Origin: Streptomyces natalensis ATCC 27448
GTDB taxonomy: Bacteria > Actinomycetota > Actinomycetes > Streptomycetales > Streptomycetaceae
Assembly (NCBI RefSeq): GCF_000935125.1
Contig: NZ_JRKI01000061.1
Span: 310,001-374,000 of the forward strand
Direction: 5' to 3'
DNA: 64,000 nucleotides
Shown: in pieces, positions 46,101 through 52,929 of the stretch
Layout of the letters: every line of letters begins with the position of its first letter
Numbering within the stretch: the first letter of the stretch is position 1
The notes under the pieces: generated by a model
Seen by the model: only the letters and a program-made list of their open reading frames with translations
What the model was told of the DNA's origin: nothing
The model's database searches: none
Translations under genes and position numbers: made by a program

Positions 46101-47415
46101 CGACCGCATGGTCCAGGAGGCCCGGCAGGAGGCCGACCGGCTGCGGGCGGAGGCCGAGCAGCAGGCGCACGCCGCCCTCGCCGAGGCGTCGGCGACCGCG
46201 GAGCGGCTGCGCACCGAGGCGGCCGAGACGCTGGAGAAGGCGCGGGCGGACGCGGAGCGGACCGGCGACGAGGCGCGCACGGCGGCCAACAAGGCCCGCT
46301 CGGACGCCGCGCAGCAGGCCGACGAGCTGGTCTCGGAGGCCGGTACGGAGGCCGAGCGGCTGCGCGCCGAGGCGGCGGAGACCGTCGCCGGTGCCGAGCG
46401 GGAGGCGGACGGCACCCGGGCCGAGGCCCGCGAGCAGGCCGACCAGATGCTGGCCGCGGCCACCGTCGAGGCGGACCGGCTGCGGACGGAGGCGGCCGAG
46501 ACGATCACCGCCGCACAGGAGCACGCCAACCGCACCCGCAGCGAGTCCGCCAAGGTCAGGGAGGACGCGGAGGCCGAGGCGGAGCGGCTGCGCACCGACG
46601 CCCAGCAGGAGGCCGACCGGCTGCTGGACGAGGCCCGCAAGGACGCCGCCAAGCGCCGCGGGGACGCCGCCGAGCAGGCCGACCAGCTCATCGCCAAGGC
46701 GCAGGAAGAGGCGCTCAAGACGGCCACGTCCGCGGAGGAGCAGGCCGACACGATGGTCGGCGCGGCCCGCAAGGAGGCCGACCGGCTCGTCACGGAGGCG
46801 ACGACGGAGGCCAATGGGCGGGTGGAGAAGGCCCGTACGGACGCCAACACACTGCTGGAGGAGGCCCGCGGGGACGCCACCGCCATACGGGAGCGCGCCG
46901 AGGAGCTGCGCACGCGTGTCGAGTCCGAGGTCGAGGAGCTGCACGACCGGGCCCGCCGGGAGTCGGCGGAGGCGATGAAGAACGCCGGCGAGCGGGTCGA
47001 CAAGCTGATCGCGCAGGCCACCGCGCAGCAGGTGGAGGCCAGGGAGAAGGCCGACCGGCTGCTGTCGGACGCCGGCAGCGAGGCGAGCAAGGTGCGGATC
47101 GCGGCGGTCAAGAAGGCCGAGGGGCTCATCAAGGAGGCCGAGAACAAAAAGGCCGAAGCCGTACGCAACGCCGAGCGGATGCGCAGCGAGGCGGAGGCGG
47201 AGGCCGGCCGCATCGTGGAGGAGGGTAAGCGCGAGCTGGAGGTCCTGGTGCGCCGGCGCGAGGACATCAACGCCGAAATCTCCCGGGTTCAGGACGTTTT
47301 GGAGGCTCTGGAGTCCTTTGAGTCGCCCGCCGGCGGCGGGGAGGGCAAAGGGGGCGTCAAGGCGGGCGCGGGAGCCGGTGCAACTCGTTCGAGTGGCAAG
47401 CAGTCTGAAGGGTAG
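43168..47415 (+). CDS. scy: polarity coiled-coil protein Scy
   Basis: Scy is the scaffold of the Streptomyces tip-organising centre, recruiting DivIVA and FilP and fixing sites of branch emergence and polar growth. The product is 1,415 residues of nearly continuous coiled coil, rich in Glu, Ala, Arg and Asp. A DivIVA-like N-terminus (FEAEMERLKTERDKAVQHADDL) precedes many repeats on the AEAERLRTEA theme; the sequence is shaped by 11-residue (hendecad) and longer, about 51-residue, periodicities described for this protein. S. coelicolor Scy is about 1,326 residues (recalled), so this one is longer by roughly 90. GTG 43168 is the first good start; filP follows after 115 bases. Confidence 0.92.
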   Translation: MRGNDRYEADDHLSQFEAEMERLKTERDKAVQHADDLGYQVEVLRAKLHEARRNLATRPAYDNVSHQAEQLLRNAQIQADQLRTDAERELREARAQTQRLLQEQAERQARLEADLHAEAVTRRQRLDEELNERRQTVESHVNENVAWAEQLRARTESQARRLMEESRAEAEQSLAAARAEAQRLTEQARERLGTAAEEARAEAESILRRARTDAERLLTAASNQAQEATDQAEQLRTTAGTESEEARRAAAELTRSAEARIQEADTALREARAEAEKLVEEAQQTAGKRLSAAESENEQRTRTAKAEIARLVGEATKDAEALKAEAEQLRADARTEAERLVAEAQESARSQAAEDTAAQLAKAARSAEEVLTKASEDAKATTKAAAEEAERLRKDAESEADRLREEAHDIAAQLKGAAKDDTKEYRAKTVELQEEARRLRGEAETLRADAVAEGERIRSEARREALQQIEEAAGSAEELLGKAKADAEETRSGAVAESERVRTEAIERASALRRQAEEALEKARTEAEQLLLEGTQAAEELTSAAEAGAQELRAEAERAAEEKRTEAQAELDRLRDEAEGRVTAAEEALREARAEAERLRRETQEEAARLKAEAADRRRSLQQAAEEEAERLRTEAATDASTARSEAEAAAVRLRGEAAAEAERLKAEAQETADRVRAEAAAAAERTGTEAAQALAEAQEEAARRRREAEQLLGEAREEAHQERTAAREQSEELLASARTRVSEAQAEAERLVEEADRRAAELVAAAEQTAQQVRDSVAGLHEQAEEEIAGLRSAAEHAAERTKTEAQEEADRVRTDAYDERERASQDATRVRSEAQAASEAAKSLAERTVAEAIEEGDRLRDEAAGVLDEARRDANAARSEAAEQADRLVSEASAQAEKLVADASARAQQLRTEASDALAAGEQDAARARAEAREDANRMRSDAAGQADALITEARTEAERIVTEATELTSSAQDDADRMVQEARQEADRLRAEAEQQAHAALAEASATAERLRTEAAETLEKARADAERTGDEARTAANKARSDAAQQADELVSEAGTEAERLRAEAAETVAGAEREADGTRAEAREQADQMLAAATVEADRLRTEAAETITAAQEHANRTRSESAKVREDAEAEAERLRTDAQQEADRLLDEARKDAAKRRGDAAEQADQLIAKAQEEALKTATSAEEQADTMVGAARKEADRLVTEATTEANGRVEKARTDANTLLEEARGDATAIRERAEELRTRVESEVEELHDRARRESAEAMKNAGERVDKLIAQATAQQVEAREKADRLLSDAGSEASKVRIAAVKKAEGLIKEAENKKAEAVRNAERMRSEAEAEAGRIVEEGKRELEVLVRRREDINAEISRVQDVLEALESFESPAGGGEGKGGVKAGAGAGATRSSGKQSEG

Positions 47416-47483
47416 CCACTCAAATGAGGGGTCATTCTCCACTTCAAACGCGCAATGACTCGATGACACGCCGTTAAGCCCCC

Positions 47484-47489
47484 TAGGAT
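47484..47489 (+). promoter_or_regulatory. candidate filP -10 hexamer TAGGAT
   Basis: TAGGAT lies 42 bases before the filP ATG, in a 115-base gap that is less G+C-rich than the genes; a convincing -35 at 17-18 bp is not obvious (ATGACA at 47463-47468 is 15 bp away). Confidence 0.35.
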
Positions 47490-47530
47490 TCCCCTTATCA
47501 CCTCCACCGGTCTCTTTCGACAGGAACCCC

Positions 47531-48466
47531 ATGAGCGACACATCCTCCCCCTACGGCTTCGAGCTCGTGCGACGTGGGTACGACCGCGGTCAGGTGGACG
47601 ACCGCATCAGCAAGCTCGTCGCCGACCGCGACAGCGCCCTTGCCCGTATCACGTCACTGGAAAAGCGCATCGAGGAGCTGCACCTCGAGACGCAGAACGC
47701 CCAGGCTCAGGTCAATGACGCCGAACCGTCCTACGCAGGTCTCGGTGCGCGCGTCGAGAAGATCCTCCGCCTCGCCGAGGAGGAGGCCAAGGACCTGCGC
47801 GAGGAGGCCCGCCGGGCCGCCGAGCAGCACCGTGAGCTGGCCGAGTCGGCCGCCCAGCAGGTCCGTAACGACGCCGAGCAGTTCGCCGTGGAGCGCAAGG
47901 CGAAGGCCGAGGACGAGGGCGCCCGGATCGTCGAGAAGGCCAAGGGCGAGGCCGCCACGCTGCGGGCCGAGGCGCAGAAGGACGCGCAGTCCAAGCGCGA
48001 GGAGGCCGACTCCCTCTTCGAGGAGACCCGCGCCAAGGCCGCACAGGCCGCCGCGGATTTCGAGACGAACCTCGCCAAGCGCCGCGAGCAGTCCGAGCGG
48101 GATCTGGCCTCGCGTCAGGCCAAGGCGGAGAAGCGTTTGGCCGAGATCGAGCACCGCGCCGAGCAGCTGCGCCTGGAGGCCGAGAAGCTGCGGACGGACG
48201 CCGAGCGCCGGGCCCGCCAGACGGTGGAGACCGCTCAGCGCCAGGCCGAGGACATCGTCGCCGACGCCAATGCCAAGGCCGACCGGATCCGCAGCGAATC
48301 GGAGCGCGAGCTGGCGGCGCTGACCAACCGTCGCGATTCCATCAACGCGCAGCTGACCAACGTCCGCGAGATGCTGGCGACGCTCACCGGTGCGGCGGTG
48401 GCCGCGGCCGGCGCGCCCGGCGAGGACGAGATCTCCCGCGGCGTGCCCGCCCAGCAGTCCCGCTGA
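47531..48466 (+). CDS. filP: intermediate filament-like protein FilP
   Basis: FilP forms cytoskeletal filaments and networks behind the hyphal tip and interacts with DivIVA and Scy. The 311-residue protein (S. coelicolor 310, recalled) has a conserved N-terminal head (SDTSSPYGFELVRRGYDRGQVDDRISKL, DivIVA-like), a rod of coiled coil from about 25 to 265 (EIEHRAEQLRLEAEKLRTDAERRARQ) and a short Ala-rich tail. ATG 47531 lies in a region with GACAGGAA upstream. It stands next to scy, as in other streptomycetes. Confidence 0.94.
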   Translation: MSDTSSPYGFELVRRGYDRGQVDDRISKLVADRDSALARITSLEKRIEELHLETQNAQAQVNDAEPSYAGLGARVEKILRLAEEEAKDLREEARRAAEQHRELAESAAQQVRNDAEQFAVERKAKAEDEGARIVEKAKGEAATLRAEAQKDAQSKREEADSLFEETRAKAAQAAADFETNLAKRREQSERDLASRQAKAEKRLAEIEHRAEQLRLEAEKLRTDAERRARQTVETAQRQAEDIVADANAKADRIRSESERELAALTNRRDSINAQLTNVREMLATLTGAAVAAAGAPGEDEISRGVPAQQSR

Positions 48467-48573
48467 CGGGCTCCCGGTCCGCCGTCCGCGCCCTCGTACC
48501 GCCGCTGTGGCGGTGCGGGGGCGCGGACGCGCGCGGCCCGCGCGGCGCGGTGGCGGGGGCCCGGGGGCGCCCT

Positions 48574-48579
48574 TAGCGT
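48574..48579 (+). promoter_or_regulatory. probable -10 TAGCGT of a leaderless ABC ATPase gene
   Basis: TAGCGT is followed by 7 bases and then ATG 48587, still intact although the gene is truncated. Confidence 0.5.
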
Positions 48580-48586
48580 GCTGTAC

Positions 48587-48982
48587 ATGATCGAGCTGGA
48601 CGGGCTGACCAAGCACTACGGCGACAAGGTGGCGGTCGACCATCTGACGTGCACGGTGCGCCCCGGCATCGTCACCGGCTTTCTCGGTCCCAACGGCGCG
48701 GGCAAGTCGACCACCATGCGGATGATGCTCGATCTGGACAATCCGACCGAGGGTACGGTCCGTATCGACGGCAGGCACTACCGGCAGCTGAGGGATCCGC
48801 TGACGTATGTCGGTGCGCTGCTGGACGCCAAGGCGACACACGGCGGCCGCCGCGCCTACCACCATCTGCTGTGTCTGGCGCAGAGCAACGGCATCCCGCG
48901 CGCCCGGGTCGCCGAGGTGCTGGACACGGTGGGGCTGACCTCGGTGGCCAGGAAGCGCACCAAGGGCTTCTCGCTCGGTATG
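48587..48982 (+). pseudogene. truncated ABC-2 type transporter ATP-binding protein
   Basis: About 133 residues of a DrrA-like ATPase remain: MIELDGLTKHYGDKVAVDHL, Walker A FLGPNGAGKSTTMRMML and the start of the signature region KGFSLGM. Homology ends there, exactly where GQRLG would continue the signature, and the frame runs on into antisense of the next gene with no Walker B or H-loop. The remainder of the gene and most of the permease are missing; the permease C-terminus survives 2 kb away at 51014-51265. The frame is open beyond 48982, but the residues there are not ABC-like. Non-functional. Confidence 0.85.
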
Positions 48983-49048
48983 GCCTCTCATGCGGCGAAG
49001 TTGCCGCCTGTAAGCGAACCGATACCGAATTCACCCCGAAGGGTGAGT

Positions 49049-49086
49049 GCATCGGGCCGGTACCTTGCCGGCTGCCGGCCCGATGC
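49049..49086 (-). terminator. hairpin downstream of the 3-hydroxybutyryl-CoA dehydrogenase gene
   Basis: The arms 49049-49060 and 49075-49086 form a perfect 12-bp stem with a 14-base loop, just past the stop codon at 49100. A second smaller hairpin, TCACCC/GGGTGA (49031-49036 with 49041-49046), lies next to it. Confidence 0.65.
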
Positions 49087-49099
49087 GGTAACGGCGGGA

Positions 49100-49948
49100 T
49101 CAGTGCTCGTAGAACCCCTGCCCACTCTTGCGGCCGATATCGCCCGCATCCACCATCCGCCGCATGCTCTCCGGCGGTGCGAACTTCTCGTCCTGGGTTT
49201 CGGTGTAGATGTTCTCGGTGGCGTGCATCAGGATGTCGATGCCCGTCAGGTCGGCGGTGGCCAGCGGCCCCATGGCGTGACCGAAGCCCAGCTTGCAGGC
49301 GATGTCGATGTCCTCGGCGGTGGCCACGCCGGACTCGTAGAGCTTGGCGGCCTCGACGACGAGCGCCGAGATCAGCCGGGTGGTGACGAAGCCGGCCACA
49401 TCGCGATTGACGACGATGCAGGTCTTGCCGACCGACTCGGCGAATTCCCGGGCGGCGGCGAGGGTTTCGTCGCTGGTCTTGTAGCCGCGTACCAGCTCGC
49501 ACAGCTGCATCATCGGCACCGGCGAGAAGAAGTGGGTGCCCACGACCCGCTCGGGGCGGGAGGTGGCCGCGGCGATCTTGGTGATCGGGATGGCGGAGGT
49601 GTTGGAGGCCAGCACCGCCCCGTCCTTGGCGATCTTGTCCAGCGACTGGAAGATCTCGCGCTTGACCTCGATCTTCTCGAAGACCGCCTCGACCACGACA
49701 TCGGCGTCGGCGACGGCTTCCAGGTCGGTCGTGGTGGTGATCCGCGCCAGCGCCTGCTCGGCGGCGGCCGCCTCCAGCTTGCCCTTGGCGACGAACTTCT
49801 CGTACGAGGCCTCGATGCCGCCCCTGCCACGGGCCAGCGCCTCGTCCGTCACATCGCGCAGCACGACGTCCCACCCCGCCTGGGCGGAGACCTGCGCGAT
49901 ACCGGACCCCATGAGTCCGGCCCCGATGACGGCGAGCTTCCTTGCCAC
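49100..49948 (-). CDS. 3-hydroxybutyryl-CoA dehydrogenase
   Basis: The 282-residue enzyme oxidises 3-hydroxyacyl-CoA or reduces acetoacetyl-CoA with NAD(P)H. The Rossmann motif is VIGAGLMGSGIAQ at the N-terminus, followed by VVVEAVFEKIEVKREIF, NTSAIPI, the catalytic His in HFFSPVPMM and the NRDVAGFVTTRL loop, then the helical C-terminal domain (KLGFGHAMGPLATADLTG). GTG 49948 gives VARKLAVIGAG with GGGGA upstream. It is intact although it lies in a rearranged region, flanked by the truncated ABC ATPase and TnpB remnants. It pairs functionally with the thiolase at 41167. Confidence 0.94.
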   Translation of the reverse strand: MARKLAVIGAGLMGSGIAQVSAQAGWDVVLRDVTDEALARGRGGIEASYEKFVAKGKLEAAAAEQALARITTTTDLEAVADADVVVEAVFEKIEVKREIFQSLDKIAKDGAVLASNTSAIPITKIAAATSRPERVVGTHFFSPVPMMQLCELVRGYKTSDETLAAAREFAESVGKTCIVVNRDVAGFVTTRLISALVVEAAKLYESGVATAEDIDIACKLGFGHAMGPLATADLTGIDILMHATENIYTETQDEKFAPPESMRRMVDAGDIGRKSGQGFYEH

Positions 49949-50155
49949 TGCTGTCCCCTAACGCCCTGTGCACTTGAAAGTTGTCGGTCAGGCTGACGTT
50001 AGCGGGCGAGCACGATCCTTTGGCGGGTAAGAGATGCGCGTCACTCCGCCCGTCGCGCCGCGGTGAGGCCGTTACGGCCCACAGCCGCCTCCGCCATGAC
50101 GGACGTCACACCCACATGGCCCCACGGGCCGTGCACCGGGCCGTGCGCCGAGCCG
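49949..50155. other. 207-base gap without a recognisable gene
   Basis: I see no gene. The sequence CGGGCCGTGCACCGGGCCGTGCGCCGAGCCGT (in two pieces near 50127) has near-repeats but no clear hairpin. The junction between the 3-hydroxybutyryl-CoA dehydrogenase gene and the remnants to its right is probably here. Confidence 0.35.
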
Positions 50156-50365
50156 TCAGCGCGCCGCCCGTACGGCGTAGTTGAGGACCTTTTCGCTCAG
50201 CAGCTCCTCCATGTCGTCCAGGAGCACCAGCGCCTCGCGCGAGACCTCCGCGGGCTTGCGGCCGGCGATCATCTCCTCGGTGACGGTGGTCATCAGGGCC
50301 TGGTGGACCCAGTTGATCTGTCCGGCCATCAGACCGGGCAGCGGGTCGTCGTCCGCGGCTCCGGT
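50156..50365 (-). pseudogene. unrecognised C-terminal remnant fused in frame to a TnpB fragment
   Basis: Sixty-nine residues (TGAADDDPLPGLMAGQINWV to the C-terminus LLSEKVLNYAVRAAR) follow a TnpB-like stretch in the same frame and end at 50156. The segment looks like the helical C-terminus of an unrelated protein (QALMTTVTEEMIAGRKPAE). I do not recognise the family. The frame is continuous, so a chimeric protein could in principle be made, but no start and no Shine-Dalgarno are clear. Confidence 0.4.
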
Positions 50366-50995
50366 CGGCACCCGTACTACGACACCACCGCGCTCGGCAG
50401 CCTTGTAGTCCAACAATGCGAGGATGCGCGACCGCCCTTCACCGAGAATCGCCCGGTTCAATCCGGTCTTCTGCGCCACGGCCCTGCTCGGTCGATCGAC
50501 GCTGCCCCGGACGCGGGCTGTCATCGCGCGGACGTTCAACTGCTCCACGCCGATCAGGGCATAGCGATCAGCGAGCACAGTGGTCACCTTGTGGTGCCAG
50601 TCCGCCCTACGTCGCTTCTCCCGGCCTCGCAGCTCTGCGATGTGCGTGTACGTACGCTGGAGCCTCCCCGAAACGGGCCGACCACGCCGAGCCGACCGCC
50701 GCTGCCGGGCGGCCTTGCGCTCGAAACGGCGCAGCCGCTCCCTTTCCTTCGGGTGCAGCCACGGCCCGTGACTCACATACGGCATATCGGGTGCAGAGGT
50801 GGCGAGTGGCACCACTACGCCACGGTCCAGTCCCACAGCAGGCCCACTGTGAGTTCCCTGCACGGGGCTTTCTCGTTGCAACGCGCAGCGGAACGCCACA
50901 TACCAGCCGTCCGGCTCCCGGACCAATCGCGCTCCCGTTACCCGGCCAGCCGGGGTGTGGCCGCCCGTATGACCCTCGAACGAATGACGCGCACA
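50366..50995 (-). mobile_element. internal fragment of an IS200/IS605-type TnpB
   Basis: Translation of the minus strand gives about 210 residues similar to TnpB: RLVREPDGWYVAFRCAL, then the RuvC-like catalytic Asp in PAVGLDRGVVVPLATS, HKVTTVLADRYALIGVEQLNVRAM with the catalytic Glu, and YKAAERGGVVVRV. The N-terminal RNA-binding part is missing, and homology stops before the zinc ribbon and third acidic residue. Therefore it is a dead TnpB remnant. TnpA and clear element ends are not visible. Confidence 0.7.
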
Positions 50996-51013
50996 CACCC
51001 CAGGAGTTCGGCC

Positions 51014-51265
51014 CCCGTCATCAACGCCGTCACCATGCCGTCGATGCTGCTGTCCGGGCTGATGCTGCCGATGACGCTGGGGCCCACCTGGCTCGATGTG
51101 CTCTCGCATGTCATGCCGCTGCGCTATCTCGTCGACGCGGTCCGGTCGGCGTACGTCGGCGCGTACGCCTCCTCGGCCCTGCTCTACGGCGCACTGGTCG
51201 CGGTCGCCTTCGCCGCCCTGTCCATGGCCCTGCGCACCCGGGCATTCCGCAGGGCCGCGGCGTAG
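51014..51265 (+). pseudogene. truncated ABC-2 type transporter permease, C-terminal part
   Basis: About 83 residues remain: VINAVTMPSMLLSGLMLPMTLGPTWLDVLSHVMPLRYLVDAVRSAYVGAY and a last membrane helix (LLYGALVAVAFAALSMALRTRAF) ending at TAG 51263-51265. This is the C-terminus of an ABC-2 (DrrB-like) permease, very likely the partner of the ATPase truncated at 48982. The N-terminal membrane helices and any start are absent. The stop TAG overlaps the -10 hexamer TAGGCT of the downstream adenosyltransferase gene. Confidence 0.8.
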
Positions 51266-51268
51266 GCT
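51263..51268 (+). promoter_or_regulatory. probable -10 TAGGCT of the leaderless adenosyltransferase gene
   Basis: TAGGCT is followed by 7 bases and then ATG 51276. Its first three bases are also the stop codon of the permease remnant. Confidence 0.5.
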
Positions 51269-51275
51269 CGCCCGT

Positions 51276-51848
51276 ATGGTGAATCTGACGCGCATCTACA
51301 CCCGCACCGGGGACAAGGGCACCACCGCCCTCGGTGACATGAGCCGCACCGCCAAGACCGATTCGCGGATCGCGGCCTACGCGGACGCCAACGAGGCCAA
51401 TGCCGCCATCGGCGTGGCCCTCGCCCTCGGCTCGCTGCCGGACGAGGTCGCCGCGGTGCTGCTGCGCGTACAGAACGACCTCTTCGATGTCGGTGCGGAT
51501 CTGTCGACGCCGGTGGTGCAGAACCCGGAGTTCCCGCCGCTGCGCGTCGAACAGACCTATATCGACAAGCTGGAGGCCGACTGCGACCGCTTCCTGGCCG
51601 AGCTGGAAAAGCTCCGCAGCTTCATCCTCCCGGGCGGCACCCCGGGCGCCGCCCTCCTCCACCAGGCGTGCACGGTCGTCCGCCGCGCGGAACGCGCCAC
51701 CTGGGCGGCGTTCGAGGAGCACGGCGGGACCATGAATCCGCTGACCGCCACCTATCTCAACCGGCTGTCGGACCTGCTGTTCATCCTGGCCCGTACGGCC
51801 AACAAGGAGGTCGGTGACGTGCTGTGGGTGCCGGGCGGCGAGCGCTGA
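51276..51848 (+). CDS. PduO-type cob(I)yrinic acid a,c-diamide adenosyltransferase
   Basis: This enzyme attaches the adenosyl group to cob(I)alamin, giving the cofactor for IcmA and methylmalonyl-CoA mutase. The 190-residue helical-bundle protein has the PduO N-terminal ATP motif RIYTRTGDKGTTALGD, DANEANAAIGVAL, the ILPGGTPGAALLHQACTVVRRAERA motif and the C-terminal YLNRLSDLLFILARTANKEVG. ATG 51276 appears leaderless, immediately after the permease remnant. DUF2550 and the atp operon lie beyond a degraded regulator. Confidence 0.94.
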   Translation: MVNLTRIYTRTGDKGTTALGDMSRTAKTDSRIAAYADANEANAAIGVALALGSLPDEVAAVLLRVQNDLFDVGADLSTPVVQNPEFPPLRVEQTYIDKLEADCDRFLAELEKLRSFILPGGTPGAALLHQACTVVRRAERATWAAFEEHGGTMNPLTATYLNRLSDLLFILARTANKEVGDVLWVPGGER

Positions 51849-52000
51849 GACCCGCCTTCCCGCCGCGCCCCGCCGCCCGCACCGGCACGATGTGCTGCTC
51901 ACGGGCGGCGGGCTGCTGTGCGGACTGGTGCTGAGGACGCTGCATCCGCACGGCGGTCCCCCGCTGTTCGGGCCGTCCCCCTCGTTCACCATCGAGGCGG

Positions 52001-52276
52001 CCGGGGGAGGCGGCGGACGGCGAGGAGGCGGTACGGCTCGCCCGCGAGCTGCGACCCGACCCCGTCCTGATGGATCTCTCCGTCCTGGACGGGCCGGCGC
52101 CGCGCGAACGGGAGGTGCTGGGCTGTCTGGGACAGGGGCTGTCCAACGCGGAGATCGCGCTGCGGCCGGCGATGGCGGAGGCCACCGTCAAAACGCATAT
52201 GGGCCGGCTGCTGGGGAAGCGGGGGCTGCGCAGCCGGGTGCAAGCGGCCGCGCCGGCACAGGAGTTGGGGGTGGCG
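52001..52276 (+). pseudogene. degraded NarL/LuxR-family response regulator
   Basis: The frame contains [22 protein letters not shown], the middle of a receiver domain including its phosphorylatable Asp, then jumps straight to [33 protein letters not shown], a LuxR helix-turn-helix. About 60-80 residues between, and the receiver N-terminus, are missing, and no start codon or Shine-Dalgarno fits. In 51849-52000 there is only a possible membrane-helix fragment (DVLLTGGGLLCGLVL) that may be the end of the lost sensor kinase. Non-functional. Confidence 0.7.
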
Positions 52277-52325
52277 GCCCCTTGGGCGGCCCACAGACCC
52301 AGTGGTCGTCAGGCCCGGGCAGCCG

Positions 52326-52784
52326 TCAGGCCACGTTCACCCTCTGACCGGGCGGCGCCGCCTCCAGCCAGGCCAGGAAGCCCGTGAGGGCGTCCTCGCT
52401 CATGGCCAGTTCCAGGCGGGTGCCGCGGTGGCGACAGGCCAGCACGAGGGAGTCGGACAGGAGGGCGAGTTCCTCCTCGCCCTGGGGGGTGCGGCGGTGC
52501 AGCACCTCGATGGCGTCGCGCTCCAGGATCCGGCGGGGGCGGGGGGCGTAGGAGAACACCCGGAACCATTCGATGCGGTCGCCGTTGTAGCGGGCGACGC
52601 CGTAGATCCAGCCCTTGCCGCTGGGGTCGGCGGCCGTGTCCTGGCCCTCCGGAACGTTCCAGCGCAGGCTGCAGTCGAAGGTGCCGCCGGAGCGCTGGAT
52701 GAGCCGCCGGCGCAGTCCGAAGACGAACAGTCCCAGTAGCACCAGGACCAGGACGATGCCGCTCACAAGCAGAGCGAGGACCAT
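52326..52784 (-). CDS. DUF2550 domain-containing protein
   Basis: The 152-residue protein has one N-terminal membrane helix ([28 protein letters not shown]) and a cytoplasmic domain ([64 protein letters not shown]). It matches the actinobacterial DUF2550 family, which lies downstream of atpC in many genomes; function is unknown. ATG 52784 has GAGGAGG 9 bases upstream. The atp terminator hairpin at 52858-52906 separates it from atpC, so it probably has its own promoter. Confidence 0.9.
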   Translation of the reverse strand: MVLALLVSGIVLVLVLLGLFVFGLRRRLIQRSGGTFDCSLRWNVPEGQDTAADPSGKGWIYGVARYNGDRIEWFRVFSYAPRPRRILERDAIEVLHRRTPQGEEELALLSDSLVLACRHRGTRLELAMSEDALTGFLAWLEAAPPGQRVNVA

Positions 52785-52857
52785 CTCGACCGACCTCCTC
52801 GCTTCGTTGGGTGTACCCCCGGGTGGAGTCCGGAGGCAGGGAAACGCACCTGCATTG

Positions 52858-52906
52858 CCTCAGCCGCGGGCCGCTCCGGAGGATTCCGGGCAGCCCGCGG
52901 CTGAGG
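52858..52906 (-). terminator. branched hairpin terminator of the atp operon
   Basis: A 13-bp outer stem (52858-52870 with 52894-52906) encloses a 5-bp inner stem (52876-52880 with 52885-52889), 24 bases after the atpC stop. It lacks a T tract but is very stable. Confidence 0.75.
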
Positions 52907-52929
52907 ATCGATCTCGTCGGTGACGGGGC

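Noticed and set aside
43168-47415. Tandem repeat locus or CRISPR-like array in scy
   Set aside because: The repeats are coding, in one frame, and reflect coiled-coil periodicity.
42925-47541. 1,538-codon open frame opposite scy
   Set aside because: It is a shadow of the high-GC, repetitive scy gene. Its Leu/Arg/Gly-rich product has no domains, and coding bias and the coiled-coil protein support the plus strand.
48578-49996. A single 472-residue protein continuing the ABC ATPase frame
   Set aside because: After KGFSLGM the frame is antisense to the 3-hydroxybutyryl-CoA dehydrogenase gene and has no ABC motifs, so the gene is treated as truncated.
50156-51295. One intact transposase gene of 379 residues
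   Set aside because: The first 100 residues are antisense to the permease remnant and to the adenosyltransferase start, the middle is an internal TnpB piece, and the end is unrelated, so no complete transposase exists.
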